64,000 nucleotides of DNA, taken from assembly GCF_000411975.1 (NCBI RefSeq), contig NZ_ASXG01000078.1:45031-109030 (forward strand), in the 5' to 3' direction. This document shows positions 43,354-56,141 of the stretch, in pieces. The notes under the pieces were generated by a model. That model was not told where the DNA came from, ran no database searches, and saw nothing but the letters and a program-made list of their open reading frames with translations. The first letter of the stretch is position 1; each line of letters starts with the position of its first letter. The translations under genes and the position numbers were made by a program. This DNA comes from Amycolatopsis orientalis DSM 43388 (lineage in GTDB: Bacteria; Actinomycetota; Actinomycetes; Mycobacteriales; Pseudonocardiaceae).

Positions 43354-44193
43354 TCATGTCGCCGCCGCCAGGACGGTGAGCGCGTCGGCTGTCGCGGCCA
43401 CGTCGTGGACGCGGAGGATCTTGGCCCCGCGCTGCGCCGCCACCATCGCCGCGGCGACCGAGGCCGCCTCCCGCCGCGCGACCGGGCGGCCGGTCAGCTG
43501 GCCCAGCATCGCTTTGCGGGAGAGCCCGGCCATGACCGGCACGCCGAGGTCGGCGAACCGGTCGAGGGACCGCAGCAGCGCCAGGTTGTGCTCCAGCGTC
43601 TTGCCGAACCCGAACCCCGGGTCGACGACCAGGTGCTCGCGCGGGATCCCGGCCCGCAGGCACGCCGCCATCCGGTCCCGCAGGAATTCGCGCACCTCGG
43701 CCACGACGTCGCCGTAGCGCGGGTCCTGCTGCATCGCGTGCGGCGGCCGCAGCATGTGCGTCAGGCAGACCGGCACGCCGAGCCGGGCCGCCGTCGCCAC
43801 CGCGTCCGGGTACCGCAGCGCCCGCACGTCGTTGATCAAGACGGCTCCCGCCCGGACCGCGGCGTCCATCACCTGCGGCCGGGAGGTGTCGATCGACAAC
43901 GGCACGGGCACGCGGGCGGCCAGCTGCTCGACGACGCCGGTGACCCGGTCCAATTCTTCCTGGGGCGAGGGCGGATGCGCGCCCGGCCGGGTGGACTCGC
44001 CCCCGATGTCGAGCAGGTCGGCGCCCTCGTCGGCGAGCCGGAGCGCGTGGTCGAGGGCGGCGGCCGGGTCGCGCCCGCCGTCGGAGAAGGAATCGGGCGT
44101 GACGTTGACGATTCCGCAGACCAGGCGCCCCGGCCGGCGCAGCTTCCCGAGCAGGGTCTCGTGGGCGGGAGACCGCAGCGTTCCGGTCGTCAC
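43354..44193 (-). CDS. folP: dihydropteroate synthase
   Basis: A 279-residue FolP starting at GTG 44193 (GTGA overlap with folD). GIVNVTPDSFSDGG (phosphate/pterin loop), GGESTRPGAHP, DPGFGFGKTLEHN and GLSRKAML are all present, with the terminal RVHDV. It joins p-aminobenzoate to the pterin pyrophosphate to make dihydropteroate. Last gene of the glyA-sox-dmgO-fchA-folD-folP operon. With no folE, folB or folK nearby it may be a second, pathway-dedicated copy rather than the housekeeping gene. Confidence 0.93.
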   Translation of the reverse strand: MTTGTLRSPAHETLLGKLRRPGRLVCGIVNVTPDSFSDGGRDPAAALDHALRLADEGADLLDIGGESTRPGAHPPSPQEELDRVTGVVEQLAARVPVPLSIDTSRPQVMDAAVRAGAVLINDVRALRYPDAVATAARLGVPVCLTHMLRPPHAMQQDPRYGDVVAEVREFLRDRMAACLRAGIPREHLVVDPGFGFGKTLEHNLALLRSLDRFADLGVPVMAGLSRKAMLGQLTGRPVARREAASVAAAMVAAQRGAKILRVHDVAATADALTVLAAAT

Positions 44194-45038
44194 GGGAATC
44201 TCCCGGCTGCCGATTGGATGGTCTGCCGAAGCAGCAGCGCGGTCGTCACCGGTCCGACTCCGCCGGGCACCGGGGTGAGCCCGCCCGCCCGTCCGGAGAC
44301 GGCCCGTTCGTCCACGTCGCCGACGAGCCCGCCGTCGGCCGTCGGATTGGTGCCGACGTCGACGACGATCGCGTCCGGGCCGACGTGCTCGGCCTTGATC
44401 AGGCCCGGTCGGCCGACCGCGACCACGAGGACGTCGGCCGGGCGGGTCAGCGCGGCGAGGTCCTTGGTGTGGCGGTGGCAGACGACCACGGTCGCGTCCC
44501 GCCGCAACAGCAGCTGCGCGGCCGGCTTCCCGACGACGTTCGACCGCCCGACCACGACCGTGGTGCGCCCGGCGAGCGGGACGTCGTAGTGGTCCAGCAG
44601 CGCGAGCACCGCGGCGGCGGTCGCGGGCGCGAACGCCGGAAGCCCCGCGCTCAGCCTGCCGAGCGAAAGCGGATTCGCTCCGTCGACGTCCTTCTCCGGG
44701 GCGATCGCCGAGGCGAGGTCCTCGAAATGAGCGCCGTCCGGCAGGGGCGTCTGGAGCATGATCCCGTGCACAGCCGGGTCCTCGCTCAAGGCCGCCAGCG
44801 CGGCGCGGATCTGCCCGGGCTTCGCCTGCGGCCCGAGATCGACGACCTCGCAGTCGATGCCGGTTTTCCGCGCCGCGCCGGCGATCGAGCGCACGTACCA
44901 CGCGCTCGACTCGTCGTCGGTGGCGACGACCACCGCGAGCCGGGCCGAGGTCCCGGCCCCGGTCAGCTCCGCCGCGGCCGCGGTGACTTCCGCGCGGAGG
45001 TTCCGGGCCAGTTCGGTCCCGCTCAGCACCGCGGTCAT
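44190..45038 (-). CDS. folD: FolD-family methylene-tetrahydrofolate dehydrogenase lacking the cyclohydrolase lysine
   Basis: A 282-residue FolD-fold protein. PEKDVDGANPLSLGRL, VVGRSNVVGKPAAQLL (NADP site) and TPVPGGVGPVT are well kept. At the motif that in E. coli FolD reads YVASK (Lys54, Lys56 in the human enzyme) this protein reads YVRSI: the tyrosine is Tyr48 and the lysine position is Ile52. That lysine is needed for the cyclohydrolase reaction, so this copy is predicted to oxidise methylene- to methenyl-tetrahydrofolate but not hydrolyse it. The overlapping FchA-like gene immediately upstream can supply the missing step. A separate housekeeping folD elsewhere is expected. Confidence 0.88.
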   Translation of the reverse strand: MTAVLSGTELARNLRAEVTAAAAELTGAGTSARLAVVVATDDESSAWYVRSIAGAARKTGIDCEVVDLGPQAKPGQIRAALAALSEDPAVHGIMLQTPLPDGAHFEDLASAIAPEKDVDGANPLSLGRLSAGLPAFAPATAAAVLALLDHYDVPLAGRTTVVVGRSNVVGKPAAQLLLRRDATVVVCHRHTKDLAALTRPADVLVVAVGRPGLIKAEHVGPDAIVVDVGTNPTADGGLVGDVDERAVSGRAGGLTPVPGGVGPVTTALLLRQTIQSAAGRFP

Positions 45039-45655
45039 CGGGCGATCACCTCCCGCACCGCGACGGTCAGCGCGTCGGCACGCGCGAGGAGATCGTCGAC
45101 CGGCGCGAGCGCACCGGACAGTTCCGCGCGCGCCTCGGCGTCGGTGACGCCGGCGAGGTTGATCTCGACGTTCACCCGGGCAGTGGAGGCCGCGGCCCGG
45201 GCCGCGTCGGCGGACGCCGCGACGTCGCTGACCACGTTCCGGTTGCCGATCGGCAGCAGTTGCTCGGCGAGCCCGAGCACTTGCTCCGCGACCGCGAGCA
45301 CCGCGGCCGGGACTCGCCCCGCCGCGATCAGTGCGTCCGCGATCGCGGCGGAGCGGGCCGCCTTGTCGGAGTCGGTCGCGCGAGGCAGCGCGTAGGCCGC
45401 ACCGACCCGGCTGAAGACGGCGATGTCCTGTTCGGCGAGCACCGAGGCCTGCTCGCGCAGGTCGTCGGCGCAGTCGCGGATTTTCGCGATCGCTCCGGCG
45501 TGCTCGGCGTATTTCGGGCCGTCGCTGTACCGGGCGACCATGCCGGCGAGCGCGGCGCCCTGAGCGGCGTGCAGTGCCGCGCTCGCTCCGCCGCCCGGCG
45601 CGGGCACCCGCCCGGCCAGCGAATCCAGGAACGCGTCGAGGGTTTCCGTGCGCAT
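45035..45655 (-). CDS. fchA: FchA/FTCD-C-like methenyl-tetrahydrofolate cyclohydrolase (cyclodeaminase family)
   Basis: A 206-residue all-helical protein of the formiminotransferase-cyclodeaminase C-terminal family. LAGRVPAPGGGASAALHAAQGAALAGMVARY is the signature N terminus (key residues PAPGGGA at about 18-24), and NVVSDVAASADAARAAASTARVNVEINL the conserved C-terminal helix. Members convert methenyl- to 10-formyl-tetrahydrofolate or deaminate formimino-tetrahydrofolate. With no histidine-degradation gene nearby and a lysine-less FolD overlapping it (ATGA), cyclohydrolase is the better call. Confidence 0.85.
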   Translation of the reverse strand: MRTETLDAFLDSLAGRVPAPGGGASAALHAAQGAALAGMVARYSDGPKYAEHAGAIAKIRDCADDLREQASVLAEQDIAVFSRVGAAYALPRATDSDKAARSAAIADALIAAGRVPAAVLAVAEQVLGLAEQLLPIGNRNVVSDVAASADAARAAASTARVNVEINLAGVTDAEARAELSGALAPVDDLLARADALTVAVREVIAR

Positions 45656-45678
45656 GGGTGTCGTCCTGTTCTCGCCGC

Positions 45679-48776
<3,098 letters not shown>

Positions 48777-48784
<8 letters not shown>

Positions 48785-51491
48785 CGCGGCGGGCTCCTTC
48801 CGGGTCGACCAGCACGGTGCTGCCGATTTCGGCCTCGACGAGGACGCCGCCGACCGGGACGTGCACGACGTCCCCGACGCGGGCGCGTCCGTTCTTCACC
48901 AGGGCGAGCGCGAACGGCCGGCCCAGCTCCGCGCTGCGGTAGCTGGAGGTGACGTGTCCGAGCATCGGCACCGGCGGCGCGGGCAGCTTCCCGTCCGGGC
49001 AGCGCTCCACGATCTGCGATCCCTCCGGCAGCCGCGTGCTGCGGTCGGTGGGCAGCAGCGACACGAACTGCTTGCGCAGCGGATTGTGGTTCTCCGGCCG
49101 GGAAAACGAGCGTTTGCCGATGAAGTCTTCCTTCTTCTTCGACACCGCCCAGCTCATGCCGAGATCCTGCGGGCTGACCGTGCCGTCGGTGTCCTGGCCG
49201 ATGATCGGGTAGCCCTTCTCCGCGCGCAGGACGTGCATGGTTTCGGTGCCGTAGGGCGTGATCCCGTACCGCTCGCCCGCCGCCAGCAGCCGCTCCCACA
49301 ACGCCGGCGCGTACCAGGAGCTGACGTTCACTTCCCACGCCAGCTCGCCGGAGAACGAGATCCGCGCCAGCCGCACCGGCACTCCGTCCAGCACGGTGTC
49401 CTGCCAGGACATGAACGGGAACGCGTCGTTGGAGACGTCGACGTCCGGGAACACTTCGGCGAGCACGTCGCGCGAGCGCGGACCGACGATCGGGAACACC
49501 GACCAGTGCTCGGTGACCGACGTCAGATACACCTTCAGGTCGGTCCACTCGGTCTGGAGCCACTCCTCCATCCAGTCCAGCACGGCCGCCGCGCCGCCGG
49601 TGGTCGTGGTGACCAGATACCGGTTCTCCGCGATGCGCAGGACCGTGCCGTCGTCGAGCACCATGCCGTCGTTGCCGCACATGACGCCGTAGCGGACCCG
49701 GCCGACCTTCAGCGTGCTCATCATGTTCGTGTAGAGCCGGTCGAGGAACTCGCCCGCGTCCGGTCCTTGCACGTCGATCTTGCCGAGGGTGGACCCGTCG
49801 AGAATGCCGACCCCGCCGCGGACCGCGGCGCACTCGCGCAGCACCGCGGCGTCCATGTCCTCGCCCGGCTGCGGGTAGTAGCGGGCCCGCTTCCACTGGC
49901 CGACGTCCTCGAACACCGCTCCGGCCTCGAGGTGCCAGTCGTGCAGCGAGGTGACCCGTTCCGGGTCGAACAGGCTGCCGCGCTCGCGTCCGGCCAGCGC
50001 CGCGAAGGCGACCGGTGTGTACGGCGGGCGGAAGGTCGTCGTGCCGAGTTCCTCGATCGGGCGGCCGAGCAGTTCGGCGGTGATGCCCGAGGCGAGCACG
50101 CCGGACGTCTTGCCTTGGTCGTGCGCGGTGCCGATCGTGGTGTAGCGCTTGATGTGTTCCACCGAACGCAGCCCGGCCCCGACCGCGCGCTGGATGTCGG
50201 CGACGGTCGCGTCGCGCTGGATGTCGACGAACTGCCGTGCCGGATCGCCGTCGGTGCGCCAGAGGACCTTGGTCGGAGCGGCCGGGTCAAAGTCCCCGTT
50301 CGCGGCCCCGATCACGGTGACCCCGGGCAGCGGAGCGGCCGGGCGGAACGCGCCGAGCGCCGCGTCATAGGCCAGCGCGCCCTTGATGTGGCTGAACAAA
50401 TGCACGGTCGGATTCCAGCCGCCCGACACCAGCAGCGTGTCCGCGGGCAGCCGCACCCGTCCGTCCGGGGTCGTGGCAAGCACCGCGGAGACCCGGGTGC
50501 CGCCTTCGGTTCCGGTGACCACAGTGGACGGATGCACGGTCACGCCGTGCGCGTTCGCCCGCGCCTCTTCCTCGCGCGGCAGCGTGTCACGCGCGTCCAG
50601 GACGGTCACGCGCGCCCCGGCGCCGGCGAGGTCGATCGCCGCCGCGTAGGCACGGTCGTCGCTGGTGAACACGACGATCTCGCGGCCGACGAGAACGCCG
50701 TAGCGGTGCAGGAAGTCCCGCGCCGAGGAAGCGAGCATGATCCCGGGCCGGTCGTTGTCCTCGAACACGATCGGCCGTTCGTGCGCGCCGGTCGCGACGA
50801 CGACGTGCTGCGCGCGGATCCGGTGGACCCGCTGCCGGGCGCCCGCCGCGTCCGGTCCGAGATGGTCGGTGCGCCGCTCCAGCGCGAGGACGAATCCGTC
50901 GTCGTACTGTCCGAACGCCGTGGTGCGCTGCAGGTGCAGCACGTCCGGGTTCGCCGCCAGCTCGGCCACGACGTTTTCGACGAACTCCGGTGCCGGTTTG
51001 CCGTCCAGCTCTTCGGTGCCGGTCAGCGTCCCGCCGGGTGTGGCGCGGTCGTCGACCAGCACCACGCTCCGCCCCGTCCGCGCGGCTGACCGGGCGGCGT
51101 GCAGTCCGGCCGGACCGGCGCCGATCACGAGAGTGTCGGTGTGGGTGTGCTTGCGGTCGTAGCGCGCGGTGTCGGCGATTTCGGCCAGCCGCCCTTGCCC
51201 GGGCACGCCACGCGCGACGAGTCCCTCGACCAGTTCCACGACCGACGCCTGCAGCATCGGTTCGGGAAACGGTTCCTCGATCTGCACCAAGCCGGTCGGG
51301 TCCTCGGTCCACGCCGCGCCGATCCCGCGCGGACGGCCGAGTTTCACGCTGGTCCCGAGGCAATGCACGCCGTTGGCCAGCAATGCCGACGCGAGCGTGT
51401 CGCCGGGATGCCCGGTGTAGGTACGGCCGTCGAAGGTGAACGTGAGCGTCTTGCTCCGGTCGATGCGGCCGTAGCCGTTGACTCGGCTCAT
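48777..51491 (-). CDS. soxA: sarcosine oxidase alpha subunit
   Basis: A 904-residue alpha subunit. The N-terminal part has the ferredoxin-like FTFDGRTYTGHPGDTLASALLANGV region, then an NAD(P)-binding loop LVIGAGPAGLHAARSA and a second one. The C-terminal 370 residues are a GcvT-like folate domain (VRRGGVGILDGSTLGKIDVQGP-like and GTETMHVLRAEKGYPIIGQD). It channels the imine from the beta subunit to tetrahydrofolate, giving methylene-tetrahydrofolate. The start at ATG 51491 overlaps soxD (ATGA); the frame is open further but that lies inside soxD and soxB. Confidence 0.94.
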
Positions 51492-51769
51492 GCGGTCACC
51501 TCCGGGCGCGGTTCGCCGATCCGGTACGTGGCAAGGAATTCGTAGCTGCGGGTGTCGCGGACGGCGTTGAACCACTTGCGGCACCCAGTCGCGTGGCTCC
51601 AGCGTTCGGCGAACGGCCCCTTGGGGTTGTCGCGGTAGAACACGAACTCGGCCCATTCCTGGTCGGACAGGTCCGCGGGCCGGGCGGGATAGGCGACCTC
51701 GGCCTGTCCGCCGTAGTGGAACTCGGTTTCCTCGCGCGGCCCGCACCACGGGCAGCGGATCAGTTGCAT
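51488..51769 (-). CDS. soxD: sarcosine oxidase delta subunit
   Basis: A 93-residue zinc-binding subunit. The ligands are Cys6 and Cys9 (RCPWCG), His59 and Cys63 (SHATGC), the same residue numbers as in crystallised SoxD (from memory). EWAEFVFYRDNPKGPFAERW and AVRDTRSYEFLATYRIG are conserved. Placed between soxB and soxA in the standard soxBDAG order. Confidence 0.93.
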   Translation of the reverse strand: MQLIRCPWCGPREETEFHYGGQAEVAYPARPADLSDQEWAEFVFYRDNPKGPFAERWSHATGCRKWFNAVRDTRSYEFLATYRIGEPRPEVTA

Positions 51770-51780
51770 GGCAAGTCCTC

Positions 51781-53010
51781 TCAGTGCGCGACGGCCGCGG
51801 CGCCGTGCTCGTCGACGAGCGCACCGGTGGCGAAACGGTCGAGGCCGAACGGGGCGACGTAGCGATGCGGCTCGCCGTGCGCGACGGTGTGCGCGAAGCA
51901 CCAGCCCAGTCCCGGCGTCGCCTTGAACCCGCCGGTTCCCCACCCGGCGTTGACGAACACGTTCTCGTACGGCGTGTGCCCGACGATCGGCGACGCGTCC
52001 GGCGTGACGTCCACGATCCCGGCCCACGACCGCAGCAGGTGTGCCCGCGCGAACACCGGAAAGAGCTCCACCGCCGCGGCCATCTGCCGCTCGATGATGT
52101 GGAACGCGCCACGCTGGCCGTAGCCGTTGTAGGAATCCACGCCCGCGCCCATCACCAACTCGCCCTTGTGCGCCTGCGAAACGTAGACGTGCACCGCGTT
52201 CGACATCACGATCGTCGGGTGCACCGGTTCCAGCAGCTCGGACACCAGCGCCTGCAAGGGATGCGACTGCAACGGCGACCGCACGCCGAGCTGGTCGAGC
52301 AGCACGGAGGTGTGCCCGGCCGCGCACAACGCGACCGTCCCGCACCCGATGTCGCCGCGGCTGGTCCGCACGCCGGTGACGCGGTCGCCGTCCACGGTGA
52401 ACCCGGTGACCTCGCAGTCCTGGATCAGGTCGATTCCGGCCTCGTCGGCGCGGGTCGCGAAACCCCAGGCGACGTAGTCGTGTTTCGCGATCCCCGCGCG
52501 CGGCTGGTACGTCGCGCCCTGCACCGGATACCGGATGTCGCCGGACACGTTCACGATCGGGCAGATCTTCGCGACCTCGTCCGGCCCCAGCCATTCCGCG
52601 TCGATGCCGTTGAGCTTGTTCGCCTCGACCCGGCGGACCGAATCGCGCACGTCCTGCTCGGTGTGCGCCAGGTTCAGGACGCCGCGCTGGGAGAACAGGA
52701 TCGGGTAGCCGAGGTCGTCCTCGAGCCCTTCCCACAGCTTCAGCGCGTGTTCGTAGATCGCCGCCGACTCGTCCCACAGGTAGTTCGAACGGATCAGCGT
52801 CGTGTTGCGGGCCATGTTCCCGCCCGCGAGCCAGCCGCGCTCCAGCACCGCGACATTCGTGATGCCGTGGTTCTTGGCCAGGTAATAGGCGGTCGCCAGG
52901 CCGTGCCCGCCGCCGCCCACGATCACGACGTCGTAGGCCTTCTTCGGTTCCGGGTTGCGCCACAGGAAATCCGGGTGCTCGGGCAGGTGCGCACCGGGTG
53001 CGACGGTCAT
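51781..53010 (-). CDS. soxB: sarcosine oxidase beta subunit
   Basis: A 409-residue flavoprotein of the DAO family. FAD loop [18 protein letters not shown] (29-46); His177 in [13 protein letters not shown] corresponds to the histidine that carries covalent FMN in heterotetrameric sarcosine oxidases; the late [14 protein letters not shown] closes the flavin site. It oxidises sarcosine to the imine, with electrons passing between the two flavins to oxygen, giving peroxide. Overlaps glyA by ATGA, so serine hydroxymethyltransferase and sarcosine oxidase are translated together. Confidence 0.94.
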   Translation of the reverse strand: MTVAPGAHLPEHPDFLWRNPEPKKAYDVVIVGGGGHGLATAYYLAKNHGITNVAVLERGWLAGGNMARNTTLIRSNYLWDESAAIYEHALKLWEGLEDDLGYPILFSQRGVLNLAHTEQDVRDSVRRVEANKLNGIDAEWLGPDEVAKICPIVNVSGDIRYPVQGATYQPRAGIAKHDYVAWGFATRADEAGIDLIQDCEVTGFTVDGDRVTGVRTSRGDIGCGTVALCAAGHTSVLLDQLGVRSPLQSHPLQALVSELLEPVHPTIVMSNAVHVYVSQAHKGELVMGAGVDSYNGYGQRGAFHIIERQMAAAVELFPVFARAHLLRSWAGIVDVTPDASPIVGHTPYENVFVNAGWGTGGFKATPGLGWCFAHTVAHGEPHRYVAPFGLDRFATGALVDEHGAAAVAH

Positions 53011-54305
53011 GCGACCACCTCCGGGTAGAGCGGGTGCCGTTCGGCCAGCGCCGAGACCCGCGCGGCCAACGCGTCCAATTCGGACTCTCCGGTCTCCGGC
53101 CGCAAAGCCAGTGCGATCACGTCGGCCACTTCGGCGAAATCCTCGGCGCCGAACCCGCGCGCGGCCAGCGCCGGTGTCCCGATCCGCACGCCCGAGGACA
53201 CCATCGGCGGCCGCGGGTCGAACGGGACCGCATTGCGGTTCACCGTGATTCCCACGCGGTGCAGCCGATCCTCCGCTTGCTGACCGTCCAATGCGGACTC
53301 CCGGAGGTCGACGAGGACCAGATGCACGTCCGTCCCGCCGGAGACCACCCCGACGTTCTCCTCCGCCAGCAGCCGCTCGGCCAGGATCTTCGCCCCGGCC
53401 AGCGTCCGCTCCTGCCGCTCCCGGAAAGCGCGCTCCCCGGCGAGCTTGAACGCGACCGCCTTCGCCGCGATCACGTGCTCCAGGGGACCGCCCTGCTGTC
53501 CAGGGAACACGCTCGAGTTCAGCTTCTTGCCCAGCTCCGCGGTCGCCAGCACGACCCCGCCGCGCGGCCCGCCGAGGGTTTTGTGCGTCGTCGAGGTCAC
53601 CACGTGTGCGTGCGGCACCGGCGACGGATGCAGGCCCGCCGCCACCAGACCCGCGAAATGCGCCATGTCGACCATCAAGTACGCCCCGGCCTCGTCGGCG
53701 ATCCGGCGGAACTCCGCGAAGTCCAGCTGCCGCGGATACGCCGACCACCCCGCGACGATCAGCTTCGGCTGGTGTTCCTTCGCCAGCCGTTCCACCTCCG
53801 CCATGTCGACGAGGTGGTCGCTCTCCCGCACGTGGTACGGCACGGGGGTGAAGTACTTGCCCGAGAACGTCAACCGCATCCCGTGCGTCAGGTGCCCGCC
53901 GTGCGCGAGGTCGAGGCCCAGGAACGTCTCGCCCGGCTTCAGCAGCGCGTTCAGCACCGCCGAATTGGCCTGCGCGCCCGAATGCGGCTGCACGTTCGCG
54001 AACTCCGCGCCGAACAACGCCTTCGCCCGGTCGATCGCCAGCTGCTCGACCTCGTCGACGTGCTCGCAGCCGCCGTAGTACCGGCGGCCCGGGTAGCCCT
54101 CGGCGTACTTGTTGGTCAGCACCGAGCCCTGCGCCTGCATCACGCTCAGCGGCGCGAAGTTCTCGCTCGCGATCATTTCCAGCGTCCGCCGCTGCCGGCC
54201 CAGCTCCCGGCCGACCGCCGCGTGCACCTCGGGATCCGCTTGAGCCAGCGGAAGCCCCAGCACCTGGCCGGCGCTGCTCTCCTGTCGATCGACCGTGACG
54301 GACAT
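53007..54305 (-). CDS. glyA: serine hydroxymethyltransferase
   Basis: A 432-residue PLP enzyme. [29 protein letters not shown] and [15 protein letters not shown] (Lys242 binds PLP) are canonical. In this operon it condenses the glycine and methylene-tetrahydrofolate produced by sarcosine oxidase into serine for SdaA, which also frees tetrahydrofolate for another demethylation. First gene of a nine-gene operon running to folP at 43354, with a palindromic operator 33 bases upstream of the ATG. Confidence 0.95.
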   Translation of the reverse strand: MSVTVDRQESSAGQVLGLPLAQADPEVHAAVGRELGRQRRTLEMIASENFAPLSVMQAQGSVLTNKYAEGYPGRRYYGGCEHVDEVEQLAIDRAKALFGAEFANVQPHSGAQANSAVLNALLKPGETFLGLDLAHGGHLTHGMRLTFSGKYFTPVPYHVRESDHLVDMAEVERLAKEHQPKLIVAGWSAYPRQLDFAEFRRIADEAGAYLMVDMAHFAGLVAAGLHPSPVPHAHVVTSTTHKTLGGPRGGVVLATAELGKKLNSSVFPGQQGGPLEHVIAAKAVAFKLAGERAFRERQERTLAGAKILAERLLAEENVGVVSGGTDVHLVLVDLRESALDGQQAEDRLHRVGITVNRNAVPFDPRPPMVSSGVRIGTPALAARGFGAEDFAEVADVIALALRPETGESELDALAARVSALAERHPLYPEVVA

Positions 54306-54337
54306 GCGGCAGTCCCCGATTCCTTCGTAGTAGACGA

Positions 54338-54349
54338 TTGATATATCAG
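54338..54349. promoter_or_regulatory. palindromic operator upstream of glyA
   Basis: TTGATATATCAG, with a perfect 10-base palindrome TGATATATCA at its core, in the 110-base gap between glyA and the metallo-hydrolase gene. It matches the sites at 42592 (TTGATGTATCAA) and 62146 (TAGATATATCAG). Confidence 0.6.
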
Positions 54350-54415
54350 TTAAGGGTCAGGCTAAGTCCGCGCGGAGAGCCGGGTCAAGAGCCGTTCCGG
54401 GCGGATTCCGGGTGC

Positions 54416-55042
54416 TCAGTACCCGCGCGCGAGCCATTTCGCGAGATGCGGGGCCTCGGCGCCGATCGTGGTGCTTTCGCCGTGGCCGGTGCGCACCGCG
54501 GTGTCCTCGGGCAGGGTCAGCAACGTGTCCCGGATCGAGGCGATGATGGTGCCGAAGCTGGAAAACGACCGGCCGGTGGCGCCGGGGCCGCCCCGGAACA
54601 GGGTGTCGCCGGTGAAGACGGTCTTCAACTCCGGTGCGTACAGGCTCGTCGAGCCGGGCGAATGCCCTGGCGTGACGAACGCCCGCAGGTCGATCCCGCC
54701 CGCGGTGAGCACTTCTCCGTCCCGGAGTTCCCCGTCGGGCCGGCGATCCGGATGGGTCAGCGCCCACAGCGGCGCTTCGTCGGGATGCAGCAGAATCGGC
54801 GCGCCGAAGGTGTCCGCCAGCACCGGCGCCTGGCCGATGTGGTCGTCGTGCCCGTGGGTGCACACGATGGCGACGACCCGCCGGTCCCCCACCTGTTCCG
54901 CGATCGCCTTCGCGTCGTGCGCCGGGTCGAGGACCAGGACCTCCCGGTCGTCGCCGATCAGCCAGACGTTGTTGTCGACGTCCCAGGCGCCGCCGTCCAG
55001 CGAGAAGGTGCCGGAGGTGACCAGGTGCTCGATCGGGTTCAC
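54416..55042 (-). CDS. MBL-fold metallo-hydrolase, probable S-formylmycothiol hydrolase
   Basis: A 208-residue metallo-beta-lactamase-fold protein starting at GTG 55042 (GTGA overlap with the dehydrogenase). The metal-binding signature THGHDDHIG provides His63, His65, Asp67 and His68; later [10 protein letters not shown] and [10 protein letters not shown] complete the glyoxalase-II-like site. Paired with a mycothiol-dependent formaldehyde dehydrogenase, the expected reaction is hydrolysis of S-formylmycothiol to formate and mycothiol; this pairing recurs in actinobacteria (established pattern), but the reaction is inferred here. Confidence 0.82.
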   Translation of the reverse strand: MNPIEHLVTSGTFSLDGGAWDVDNNVWLIGDDREVLVLDPAHDAKAIAEQVGDRRVVAIVCTHGHDDHIGQAPVLADTFGAPILLHPDEAPLWALTHPDRRPDGELRDGEVLTAGGIDLRAFVTPGHSPGSTSLYAPELKTVFTGDTLFRGGPGATGRSFSSFGTIIASIRDTLLTLPEDTAVRTGHGESTTIGAEAPHLAKWLARGY

Positions 55043-56127
55043 AGGACCACCACCGAGCGCAGCACGGCCCCCTGCCGCATCTTCTCGAACGCGTCCTCGA
55101 CGGAGTCCAGCGCGATCTCCTCGGAGACGAACTTGTCCAGCGGCAACCGGCCCCGCAGGTGCAGGTCCACCATCGCCGGGAAGTCGCGTTCCGGCAGGCA
55201 GTCGCCGTACCACGAGGATTTCAGCGCGCCGCCGCGGGAAAAGTACTCGATCAGCGGAAGTTCCGGTGCCGTCATGTCCGGCGTCGGCACGCCCACCAGG
55301 ACGGCGGTGCCGGCCAGGTCCCGGGCGCGGAAGGCCTGCTTCCACGTCTCCGGACGGCCCACCGCGTCGATCACGACGTCCGCGCCGAAGCCGCCGGTGT
55401 AGCCGACGATCGCCTCGACCGCGTCGAGATCCCGGGCGTCGACGGTGTGCGTCGCGCCGAACTCCTTGGCCTTGTCCAGTTTCCGGGGATCCCGGTCGAC
55501 GGCGATCACCGTCGTGGCGCCGGCCAGGACCGCACCGGCGATCGCCGCGTCGCCGACCCCGCCGCAGCCGATGACCGCGACCGAATCGCCGCGGCCGACC
55601 CCGCCGGTGTTGATCGCCGCGCCGAGACCGGCCATCACCCCGCAGCCGAGCAGACCGGCGACCTGAGGCGGGACCCGCGGATTCACCTTCGTGCACTGCC
55701 CGGCCGCGACGAGCGTCTTCTCCGCGAACGCCCCGATGCCGAGCGCCGGGCTCAGCTCCTGCCCCGACAGCAAGGTCATCTTCTGCTCCGCGTTGTGCGT
55801 GTCGAAGCAGTACTGGGGTTTGCCCTTGCGGCACGCCCGGCACTGCCCGCACACCGCGCGCCAGTTGAGGATCACGAAATCGCCGGGAGCCACGTCGGTC
55901 ACGCCTTCGCCGACCGATTCCACCGTCCCGGCGGCCTCGTGCCCGAGGAGAAAGGGAAACTCGTCGTTGATGCCGCCTTCGCGGTAGTGCAGGTCGGTGT
56001 GGCAGACCCCGCAGGCCTGGACGCGCACCACCGCCTCTCCCGGGCCCGGGTCCGGCACGACGATCGTCTCGACCGACACCGGTTTGCCTTCGGCGAGGGC
56101 GACGACGCCCTGAACGTGCTGTGCCAT
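55039..56127 (-). CDS. S-(hydroxymethyl)mycothiol dehydrogenase, zinc-dependent
   Basis: A 362-residue medium-chain alcohol dehydrogenase. Catalytic zinc ligands: Cys42 (GVCHTDLH) and His63-Glu64 (LLGHEAAG). Structural zinc: Cys93, Cys96, Cys99 and Cys107. The NAD loop is [14 protein letters not shown]. The overall pattern, including [21 protein letters not shown] and [17 protein letters not shown], is that of the mycothiol-dependent class III enzyme (MscR/AdhE2 type). It would oxidise formaldehyde, as its mycothiol adduct, released by the Rieske demethylase. Confidence 0.86.
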   Translation of the reverse strand: MAQHVQGVVALAEGKPVSVETIVVPDPGPGEAVVRVQACGVCHTDLHYREGGINDEFPFLLGHEAAGTVESVGEGVTDVAPGDFVILNWRAVCGQCRACRKGKPQYCFDTHNAEQKMTLLSGQELSPALGIGAFAEKTLVAAGQCTKVNPRVPPQVAGLLGCGVMAGLGAAINTGGVGRGDSVAVIGCGGVGDAAIAGAVLAGATTVIAVDRDPRKLDKAKEFGATHTVDARDLDAVEAIVGYTGGFGADVVIDAVGRPETWKQAFRARDLAGTAVLVGVPTPDMTAPELPLIEYFSRGGALKSSWYGDCLPERDFPAMVDLHLRGRLPLDKFVSEEIALDSVEDAFEKMRQGAVLRSVVVL

Positions 56128-56141
56128 GGCGCAACTGCTCC

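Noticed and set aside
54306..54415. Possible glycine riboswitch upstream of glyA
   Set aside because: The 110-base gap lacks the paired-aptamer stems and consensus loops of glycine riboswitches; only the TGATATATCA palindrome stands out.
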